Shown in pieces: positions 1 through 5,885 of a DNA stretch of 13,978 nt. The DNA is from Solimonas sp964507195 (GTDB lineage: Bacteria; Pseudomonadota; Gammaproteobacteria; Nevskiales; Nevskiaceae). The translations under genes were made by a program, and so were the position numbers. Below the pieces are notes generated by a model. It made no database searches. It was not told the DNA's origin and worked only from the letters and a program-made list of their open reading frames with translations. The stretch spans positions 1-13,978 of the forward strand of contig CAZDPA010000112.1 in NCBI GenBank assembly GCA_964507195.1. The letters are read 5' to 3'. Position 1 is the first letter of the stretch. Each line of letters starts with the position of its first letter.

Positions 1-59
1 GAAGGTGCCCGAAGGGCGGATGACGGGTCGCTTTTGCCTGTGTATGCGCCTGCGGCGTG

Positions 60-100
60 CCCCTCACCCCAACCCTCTCCCCGCAAGCGAGGAGAGGGGG
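60..100 (+). repeat. REP-like palindromic repeat, copy 1
   Basis: A CCCCTCACCC lead (60-69) and three linking bases are followed by a stem-loop: CCCTCTCC at 73-80 pairs with GGAGAGGG at 91-98, and the stem extends inward imperfectly. A near-identical element lies at 9163-9201 in the opposite orientation; over 39 aligned bases I count five differences. This stem-loop motif resembles REP-type intergenic repeats of proteobacteria. It begins 32 nt beyond the stop codon of the ZnuD-like gene. There is no T-run after the hairpin in that gene's direction, so I do not call it a classical Rho-independent terminator, though it could attenuate transcription or protect the mRNA 3' end. I see no gene in 1-130. 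Confidence 0.75.
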
Positions 101-130
101 CAAGGCGTATCCATCTGAATCAAAAATTCT

Positions 131-2323
131 CTAGAAGCTATATCGCAGTCCGAAGGAACCCGAGCGGCCAGGCGCAGGAACCAGATCCTTGATGAACGAA
201 GTGTGGCGGCGAACGTCTTCGTCGAGCAGATTGCTGCCGCGCGCATAGACTTCGAGCCGCTGGCCATAGCCGGCATCGCCGAACAGGCGCCAGGACAGGT
301 CGGCACTCAGCAGGCCATAGCCGTCAGTGGGTGTCTCCAGCGCACTGATACGGTTCTGCTCGTCGACCTGCGTATAGCGCAGGCTGCTGTTACTGCGCTC
401 GCTCTGCAGCTCCAGTCCGACGCCGAAGCGGCGCGGCGTGATGCGCGGCAGCTGCGCGCCGCCATCCAGTGTGGCGCGCACCTCGTCGGCGAAAACCTGC
501 AACTGCAGCTGGACGGGGCCGTCCGCGATCAGGGCGTAACCGGCTTCGAGCTCGTAGCCGTGCAGCTGCGCATCCGCCTGACGATAGTCGAGCAGCAGCA
601 GTTCGCCGTCCACCTCGAAATCACCGTCGTCGCCGACCCGGTCGGCGACGCCATCACTGCCGGCGGTGCCGCTGCCGTCTGCGCCGAGGCCTTCGTCGAT
701 CTCCGACAGATAGATGTAGTCGCGCACCTGGTTGTAGAACAGGTTGGCGGCGAACGACCAGCGGCCCTGGTGCAGGTCGAGACCCAGCTCGATATTGCGG
801 AAGCGTTCGATGCCGAGCTGTTCGTCGCCGCGCTCGAAGGTCGCCGTCGCTGCGTGCGGGCCAAAGGCATACAGCTCTTCCTGAACCGGCGAGCGTTCCG
901 ACTGCGTCAGATACAGCTTCAGGTGCGCGGCTTCGCTGAGGGTGAACACCGCGCCGGCCGCCAGCGACAGCGGCGTGAAGTCGCGCGCCATCCCACCGGA
1001 CGGATCGGTCTGCGTGCGCTCGACGCGCGCACCGGCTTCGAGGCGGACGAAGTCGAAGTCGCGCTCTTCGACGACGAACACGCCAAGCGAACGGCTACGC
1101 ACCGGAGGTACATAGGCTTCGTCGCCGAGTGCCTCGAAGTCGCGATCATTGAGCTGCAGCCCGATCGTGCCGCGCAGGCCGGCCAGCGGCTGGTGCGTGG
1201 CCTCGGCGCGGGCCTGGACCTGTTCGTTGTTGAACACGGTGCCGATCTCGCCCGGCGCTTCGAACTCGATGTGCTTGTAGTCCGAATAGCCTGCGCGCAG
1301 CTTCAGCGATTCGAAACCGCCGAAGGGCCTCATCAGAAGAATGCGGGTGTCGAAGCGGTTCTGTTCGAGATCGATGAAGCCGGTCGGTGCTTCGTCATGC
1401 CCGTGTTCCTCATGTTCCTCGGCTTCGTCGTGGCCTTCCTCTTCCTCGTGATGGCCATGCGCGAACGGCAGGCCGTACTGCGTGTCGAAGCGGCCAAACG
1501 AAAATCCATAGACGTCGCCGGCGTCGCCGATGTAGCTGTACGACAATGCGCCGGTCGCGCTTTCGACCGCACTGTTCGGCAGCGTGTCGCGTGCACCTTC
1601 GCCGTCGATGTCCGCTGCGCCCGGGATGTCGTAGTCCCCGCTGTCACGCCCTGCGTAGTCGGCATGCAACTGGTGATTGCCGAAGCCGTAGTCGAACTCG
1701 CTGTGGGTCTGCACGACATCGCCGTTGCTGCCGTACTCGGCGCCGAGTGCGCCGTGAAAGCCGGGCGTGACTTCATCGGGCAGGCGCTCGTCGATGACGT
1801 TGACGGCGCCGCCGGACGCCCCGTTGCCGTAGAGCAGCGTCGACGGCCCCTTGAGAATCTCGATCTGCTGGGCGTGCGCCGGATCGATGGCGACGGCGTG
1901 ATCGGGGCTCAGGTCGGAGGCATCCATCGTCGACAGACCGTTGTCGAGAATCTCGACGCGCGGGCCGCCAAGGCCGCGGATGACGGGCCGACCGGCGCCG
2001 GCGCCGAAGTCGGTCGTCGAGATCCCGGTCTGGTTTTCGAGAGTTTCGCCGAGCGTGCCGCGCCGCGCACGGTTGAGGGCATCGCCGTTGAGAACGTCGA
2101 CCGGCTGAGCCAGTTCGTCGGCGGTACGACCGAGTGGTCCGGCAGTGACGACGACATCATCAAGCCGGGTTGGCGCGGCCGACGATGGATCAGCAGGCGT
2201 GGCGGTCTGCGCCAGCGCCAGCATGGGGAAGACCGCTGCGGCAAGCGCGACAACGGACGGGGTGCAACGAAGGAAACGTGGACGCATGCGCGAAGGCGCT
2301 GCGCCGAAGGCAATGAGGTTCAT
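131..2323 (-). CDS. znuD: ZnuD-like TonB-dependent outer-membrane zinc receptor
   Basis: An outer-membrane beta-barrel receptor that would import zinc, or a zinc complex, into the periplasm using TonB-ExbBD energy. From the chosen start it has 730 residues: a signal peptide ending ALA-QT near residue 38, a TonB box DDVVVTA at about 55-61, a plug domain to about 170 with the conserved stretches SPDHAVAIDP and IEILKGPSTLLYGNGASGG, then a barrel ending in the terminal Phe of RYSF. The plug wording is characteristic of ZnuD. A loop at about residues 289-310 (nt ~1395-1459) has 7 His, 9 Glu and 2 Asp in 22 residues, the metal-capturing type of loop known in ZnuD. An in-frame ATG at 2350 would add 9 residues, but the ATG at 2321-2323 is preceded by CAGGAT at good spacing, so I prefer it. 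The gene follows the CxxC protein by 51 nt and is probably cotranscribed. Other metals (Cu, Ni) are possible. Family is certain; zinc specificity is inferred. Confidence 0.85.
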   Translation of the reverse strand: MNLIAFGAAPSRMRPRFLRCTPSVVALAAAVFPMLALAQTATPADPSSAAPTRLDDVVVTAGPLGRTADELAQPVDVLNGDALNRARRGTLGETLENQTGISTTDFGAGAGRPVIRGLGGPRVEILDNGLSTMDASDLSPDHAVAIDPAHAQQIEILKGPSTLLYGNGASGGAVNVIDERLPDEVTPGFHGALGAEYGSNGDVVQTHSEFDYGFGNHQLHADYAGRDSGDYDIPGAADIDGEGARDTLPNSAVESATGALSYSYIGDAGDVYGFSFGRFDTQYGLPFAHGHHEEEEGHDEAEEHEEHGHDEAPTGFIDLEQNRFDTRILLMRPFGGFESLKLRAGYSDYKHIEFEAPGEIGTVFNNEQVQARAEATHQPLAGLRGTIGLQLNDRDFEALGDEAYVPPVRSRSLGVFVVEERDFDFVRLEAGARVERTQTDPSGGMARDFTPLSLAAGAVFTLSEAAHLKLYLTQSERSPVQEELYAFGPHAATATFERGDEQLGIERFRNIELGLDLHQGRWSFAANLFYNQVRDYIYLSEIDEGLGADGSGTAGSDGVADRVGDDGDFEVDGELLLLDYRQADAQLHGYELEAGYALIADGPVQLQLQVFADEVRATLDGGAQLPRITPRRFGVGLELQSERSNSSLRYTQVDEQNRISALETPTDGYGLLSADLSWRLFGDAGYGQRLEVYARGSNLLDEDVRRHTSFIKDLVPAPGRSGSFGLRYSF

Positions 2324-2374
2324 GGCAATCCTGCAAGCAAAGGCACGCATCGGCGTGCCGACAGTCGGCGGTGT

Positions 2375-2665
2375 TTAGAGCTGGCCGGACTGCGCTGGAG
2401 GACCGCGGATGCGCGCCAGTGCCAGCACAACGGTCTGCGTGACCGGGGTGACGGCAGTGAATGGCGCTTCTGTTTTCGGCGCGATGGGCAGCGCCGCCGG
2501 CTTGGCGGCGAGTGCGCCACTGCCGATGCTTCCGGCGTGTACGCAGATCTCGCAAGCCTGTTCGAGCTCGATCGCCGGATGCGAATGCGTATGTGCGACC
2601 AGCAGCCACTGCCCGACCAGCAAGGCCAGGATCAATAGCCACTGTCTGCCTGGCCTGATACGCAT
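2375..2665 (-). CDS. Small exported HTHSH/CxxC protein (DUF2946-like)
   Basis: A 96-residue protein of unknown biochemical function. An N-terminal hydrophobic segment (WLLILALLVGQWLLVAH, about residues 9-25) is a signal peptide or membrane anchor. It is followed at once by HTHSH and then CEIC, a CxxC pair suited to metal binding or a disulfide. A long Ala/Pro linker leads to a weakly hydrophobic C-terminal region ending near RIRGPPA. This architecture (signal/TM, His pair, CxxC, low-complexity middle, R-x-PP end) resembles the DUF2946-type small proteins found beside metal receptor genes; that is recall, not a search result. It lies immediately upstream of the ZnuD-like gene on the same strand, so a role in periplasmic zinc handling or sensing is a reasonable inference. 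No Shine-Dalgarno sequence precedes the ATG; a TACAAT lies 7 nt upstream, so the message may be leaderless. Confidence 0.65.
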   Translation of the reverse strand: MRIRPGRQWLLILALLVGQWLLVAHTHSHPAIELEQACEICVHAGSIGSGALAAKPAALPIAPKTEAPFTAVTPVTQTVVLALARIRGPPAQSGQL

Positions 2666-2672
2666 GACGGTG

Positions 2673-2678
2673 ATTGTA
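2673..2678 (-). promoter_or_regulatory. Possible -10 element, metal-protein/znuD unit
   Basis: Read on the minus strand the hexamer is TACAAT (five of six to TATAAT), ending 7 nt before the ATG of the small CxxC protein. Transcription would then start at or next to the A of the ATG. There is no convincing -35: the hexamer 17 nt upstream, AACACT, matches poorly. I see no canonical AT-rich Zur box in 2666-2777. The 112-bp interval back to the cupin stop holds nothing else I can name. Confidence 0.25.
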
Positions 2679-2777
2679 GCGCCGAAGTGGGCAGCAGTGT
2701 TTTACACGGCGTCAGCCCCAGCAACACTTCTCCACGTACCGGGATGCCCGCTGCAGTCAGGCGAAACGCGTGGCGAG

Positions 2778-3251
2778 TTACTTCGCCGCGCCCTCCGTCG
2801 GTGTCGCATCGAGCGGTGATTCGAATGCGATGAACAGTACACAGGGCGCGCCCCTGGCGCAGACCGCGGAATGCGGCTTCTTGGCCGGGCCATAGGCATA
2901 TGAGCCGGGTTTCAGCACTGTCGGTGCCTGGCCCTCATAGGTCACCGTGAGCTCGCCGGACACCAGCACCATGCGCTCTGCGGACGTATGCGAGTGATTC
3001 GGGATCGTGAAGTTCTCCGGTACCTTGAAGAACACATCCACGTTCGGCTTGGATGGATCACCGTGCAGCACCGCGATCTCGCAGCCCTTCGGGATGAATG
3101 GGGGACAAGGGACCCACTTCAGCGATGCGTCATTGAATGTGGCCGCCAGCGCGGATTCCGGGACAGCTGCAGTGATGGAGGTTTCTGCCAGGGCGAGCTG
3201 AGCCTGGAGCATCAGCGACGCGTACACAACAAACTGGAAGGGCTTGTTCAT
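2778..3251 (-). CDS. Exported cupin-domain protein
   Basis: A single-domain periplasmic cupin of 157 residues; substrate unknown. Residues 1-22 form a signal peptide with cleavage after LALA. Cupin motif 1 is seen as NHSHTSAE followed by GELTV, giving ligands His86, His88 and Glu92. Motif 2 is PGSYAYGPAKKPH with His127 as the fourth ligand, so the metal site appears intact. Four cysteines (49, 57, 131, 137) could form two disulfides, in keeping with export. The start at 3249-3251 is chosen over an ATG 27 nt upstream because GAGGTG precedes it at ideal spacing and because the signal peptide then begins MNKPFQF. It lies downstream of an inverted repeat (3271-3295) and is divergent from the hydrolase. 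Cupins of this size range from sensors to dioxygenases, so no reaction is assigned. Confidence 0.8.
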   Translation of the reverse strand: MNKPFQFVVYASLMLQAQLALAETSITAAVPESALAATFNDASLKWVPCPPFIPKGCEIAVLHGDPSKPNVDVFFKVPENFTIPNHSHTSAERMVLVSGELTVTYEGQAPTVLKPGSYAYGPAKKPHSAVCARGAPCVLFIAFESPLDATPTEGAAK

Positions 3252-3255
3252 GTGA

Positions 3256-3261
3256 CACCTC
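3256..3261 (-). promoter_or_regulatory. Ribosome binding site of the cupin gene
   Basis: GAGGTG on the minus strand, with 4 nt between it and the ATG at 3249-3251. It decides the start in favour of this ATG over the in-frame one at 3276-3278, which lies inside an inverted repeat. Confidence 0.7.
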
Positions 3262-3270
3262 GAAGGTATG

Positions 3271-3295
3271 GCGCGCAACCGGATCCATTGCGCGC
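3271..3295. repeat. Inverted repeat upstream of the cupin gene
   Basis: Perfect 8-bp arms, GCGCGCAA at 3271-3278 and TTGCGCGC at 3288-3295, separated by 9 bp. It begins 19 nt upstream of the cupin start codon. It could be a dyad operator for a dimeric regulator or a stem-loop in the cupin mRNA leader. GC-rich arms of this length can occur by chance, so function is not claimed. Confidence 0.45.
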
Positions 3296-3341
3296 TAGCA
3301 AACTACTCCTGTTGCGGCCGCCTGTCGCGGTAGCGAGGCGA

Positions 3342-3364
3342 CCCTGATTCCCGGCCTATCAGGG
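3342..3364. repeat. Inverted repeat upstream of the hydrolase gene
   Basis: Perfect 7-bp arms, CCCTGAT at 3342-3348 and ATCAGGG at 3358-3364, with a 9-bp spacer, centred about 88 bp upstream of the hydrolase ATG at 3441. It is a plausible operator or leader hairpin in the divergent intergenic region 3252-3440. No clear sigma-70 promoter is visible in that region on either strand. Confidence 0.4.
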
Positions 3365-3440
3365 CGCTCCGCGGCAGTGCATGATCATGGCCGTACCGTC
3401 GGCGGCATCGGGCGGCACCACATCATCTTCGGGGGGAGAT

Positions 3441-5278
3441 ATGCGTCAACTTCACTGTGCTGCGCGCAACACGTGCACGCTTTTCGGCAAGATGCTCATT
3501 GCCGGTTTTCTCTCGCTTGCCGCGCCGCTGCAGGCCGGCGAGCAAAACTACGATCGCTACGACGCCAGGGTTTCGATGAGCGACGGCGTCGAGCTGGATG
3601 CGTCGCTCTACATTCCCAGGCAGCCCAGCCCTAAGCGCATCCCGCTGATCGTGCGCCAGCATGGTGGTGGCTCGAACAAGGACAGCCCGTACGACGTGCA
3701 GTATGGCCTCAAGGCTGTTGCGACCAATCACTTCGCGCTGTTGACCTACTCCGCGCGCGGCCACGGAGATTCGGGCGGCCTCTTCGATTTCTTCGGCCCG
3801 CGTACGACGCGGGATTTCTCCGAGATGCTCGATTGGGTGGCTGCAAACTACGACNNNNNNNNNNCGACGCGAAAATCGATACCAACAATGTCGGTGCTGC
3901 CGGTTACTCGCAAGGTGGCGGCGAATCCCTGCTACCGGCCGAGCAAGATGCACGGGTCAAGGCGCTTGCGGTCGGCAACACGTTCTCGGATTTGAGCTAC
4001 GCGCTCAATCCAAACGACGCCTACAAGTTCGCATTCGCTACCGGCATCTTTGTCGGTGCGTATTCCGTCAGCGGCGCACTGGTCGACTACACGCTGGTTG
4101 CACGCTGGGGTGCGCAGCTCAACACCGACACCGAAGACATCCCGTTGCCGCCATTCGCCTCCACGACAGACGATCTCGCGGCGCACTCGCCGCTGACCTA
4201 TGTCGACGCGCTGATCGAACGCCGCGTGCCGGTGTTCTGGACCAATGCCTGGGAAGATCAGCTGTTTCCGGCCGATCATCCCGAACGCATTCTTTCCCTG
4301 CTCGAAGCGCACGACATCCCGGTGCACTACTGGTTTGCGTCCGGCGGGCATGCTGCCGGTCCGAGTTATCTTCCCGAAGAAGAACTGCGCGAGCAGGCGA
4401 TGCTCGATTGGTTCGAGCAGTACCTCAATGGCGACGATCGCGGTTTTGGCAGGCGCCCCAAGGTTGATTACTGGCAGCGCATCTCCGGAACGCCGCGGAC
4501 CGAAGGCGAGTGGGAGCACTACACCGCAGCGGCCTGGCCGATTCCCGATGCGAAAACGCTCAGCCTGCATCCGCACGCGGATGGGTCGCTCGCAAGTGCG
4601 CCCGCTGCAGCCTCGGAAACCGCAGCACTGATCAACGACTACCTCACGCTCAACGTTGCCAACGACGCGCTGACCTTCGAGATTGCCGCCAATGTGCCCG
4701 GCCTCAATGACATCCTGCGGCAGGTGCCAGAGGGCCAGAACCCGCTCGACACCATCACCTACACGTCTGCGCCGCTCACCGAGCCACTCAGCGTCGCTGG
4801 CGCTCCCGAACTCACCATCGAACAGGATTCGACGCGCCTCGTCGTGCAGCAGTTCGCCGCCAAGGTCTGGGACGTGAGCGACGACGGCGCGCAGCTGATC
4901 TGGCGCGGCGCCATCTCCGGGCCGCTGGAAAAGCAGGTGAGCTTCAGGCTCTGGCCCAACGCACATCGCTTCGAGACCGGCCACCGCATCGTGCTGACGA
5001 TTTCGTCGGTCGATTTTCCGACGTTCAAGCCGGACATCGAACCCTGGCGCTCGAACATCCAGCTGGCGGGTACACGTCTCGATCTGCCGGTGCGAACGGC
5101 GACGGCGCAGGCAGCAGCATCCAACGACGATTCAGGGGCTGGTTCGATGGTGCCATCGTGCTTACTACTGACCTTGCTGCTGGCTGGGTTCCGAGTTCGT
5201 TTCGCTATTCCGCACAGATTTTCTCGGTTGTTCAGCAGGGCTCCCGCTTGCTTTTCAACATCCAGTACAAATCTCTAA
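3441..5278 (+). CDS. Exported CocE/NonD-type (S15) alpha/beta hydrolase, interrupted by an assembly gap
   Basis: A serine hydrolase of the X-Pro dipeptidyl-peptidase/cocaine-esterase group, acting on an ester or amide outside the cytoplasm. The start at 3441 follows GGGGGGAG and begins a signal peptide ending near APLQA-GEQ. The first 138 residues hold the strand-turn motif YSARGHGDSGG. After the Ns the second part (470 residues) gives the nucleophile motif GYSQGG (Ser codon 3908-3910), the acid in WEDQLFP (Asp codon 4256-4258) and the histidine in GGHAAGP (His codon 4349-4351), so the triad is complete. The remainder, from about 4450, is the jelly-roll C-terminal domain of PepX_C type. Near the end SGAGSM (5132-5149), a hydrophobic stretch and an Arg-containing patch resemble a GlyGly-CTERM sorting signal, but 24 further residues follow. 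The two halves are in different frames because ten Ns is not the true gap size. Peptidase and esterase roles cannot be told apart here. Confidence 0.85.
3855..3864. other. Assembly gap (10 Ns)
   Basis: Ten Ns fall inside the hydrolase gene. The coding frame before the gap (GAC at 3852-3854) and after it (GAC at 3866-3868) can only be joined if the real missing length is 3n+2, for example 8 or 11 nt, so the ten Ns look like a placeholder. Protein motifs continue naturally across it (DWVAANYD, then DAKIDTNNVGAAGYSQGG), so only a few residues seem missing. Confidence 0.9.
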
Positions 5279-5808
5279 GCGCGGATTCGCAGCCGATAGG
5301 TCGGAGCGCTTTGCTGGTCGACCAACTGCTGCGCTATCAACCACGCCCGCGCATCCTCCGCATCACGCTCGAACCATGCCTCGGCGCTGCCGAGCACGAA
5401 GGTGTAGCCCCAGGCGTCCATGTCGGCAAAGAGCTGGCCGCGGGAGTAGCCGGGGAGCCGGTCAGCGAGCACGCCCTGCAGGTAGCAGACGCCGGTTTCC
5501 TCGAGGTCATCGCCGCCGGCGTTGGTGTGGACTTCGTCGCGGCGCTGCGGATCCATGCAGATGTAGTGACAGGCTTCGTGCAGGGCGGAGTGAACCGGCG
5601 TATCGCCGCGCAGGTAGAGCACGTTGCCGATCAGACCGGCTTCGGTTTCGCCCCAGTAACTGCCGGGGATGGGTTCGCCGTCCGCGACCGTTTCGATCTG
5701 CAGGCCGTAGAGGGTCAGCAGGGAGCGCAGGTGCGCTACGCCCAGGCCGGCGACGCTGGGCATGGCTTGCGCCTCGGGCTGGGAGGCGGATTTCCTAGTG
5801 GCTTCCAT
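5275..5808 (-). CDS. Putative HExxH metalloprotein, function unknown
   Basis: A 177-residue protein without signal peptide or membrane segment. It carries the zinc-metallopeptidase signature HEACH at residues 77-81, inside the hydrophobic context VHSALHEACHYI. About 22 residues downstream is DDLEETGVCYLQ, in which Glu103 or Glu104 could be the third ligand, as in small gluzincins of the ImmA/IrrE (DUF955) type. I do not recognise the family by name; the fold suggestion is inference. Start is uncertain: the ATG at 5808 has no ribosome site, and one 15 codons downstream (5761-5763) has GAGG 8 nt before it. The ORF also extends to an ATG at 5856, which would crowd the divergent acylase gene. The stop TAG (5275-5277) overlaps the stop of the convergent hydrolase. 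Confidence 0.7.
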   Translation of the reverse strand: MEATRKSASQPEAQAMPSVAGLGVAHLRSLLTLYGLQIETVADGEPIPGSYWGETEAGLIGNVLYLRGDTPVHSALHEACHYICMDPQRRDEVHTNAGGDDLEETGVCYLQGVLADRLPGYSRGQLFADMDAWGYTFVLGSAEAWFERDAEDARAWLIAQQLVDQQSAPTYRLRIRA

Positions 5809-5872
5809 GGGGTGTAAAGATACAGTCACATGCAGTGCGTGGGCATGACCCGGCACATAAAAATGACGATTT

Positions 5873-5878
5873 GAGGAG
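5873..5878 (+). promoter_or_regulatory. Ribosome binding site fixing the acylase GTG start
   Basis: GAGGAG lies 7 nt before the GTG at 5886-5888. It favours this GTG over an in-frame ATG at 5835, and the resulting N-terminus is a proper lipoprotein signal peptide. Confidence 0.75.
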
Positions 5879-5885
5879 AGTAACC

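Noticed and set aside
60..100. Rho-independent terminator after the ZnuD-like gene
   Set aside because: The hairpin is good, but no T-run follows in the gene's direction, and the near-identical copy at 9163-9201 shows it is a dispersed repeat.
1..130. A gene at the left edge
   Set aside because: No open frame with coding character beyond shadows of the receptor gene; the only structure I see is the REP-like repeat.
203..2638. An 811-codon open frame on the plus strand
   Set aside because: It is antisense to the ZnuD-like gene and the small CxxC gene, which have clear family motifs; its translation is low-complexity (Ala/Arg/Val rich) and shows no domain. Long antisense frames are common in high-GC genes.
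2697..2707. GTGTTTTACAC as a Zur box
   Set aside because: Known Zur sites are longer AT-rich dyads around GTTATA/TATAAC; an 11-bp partial dyad is not enough to call it.
3441..5278. Hydrolase as a frameshifted pseudogene
   Set aside because: The only frame change is at the run of Ns, and the motifs and triad are intact on both sides; an assembly placeholder explains it.
5813..5829. GTGTAAA-GATA-CAGTCAC as a second Pho box before the acylase gene
   Set aside because: The second heptamer matches at six of seven positions, but the first at only four, there is no -10 at the expected distance, and it overlaps the start region of the divergent gene.
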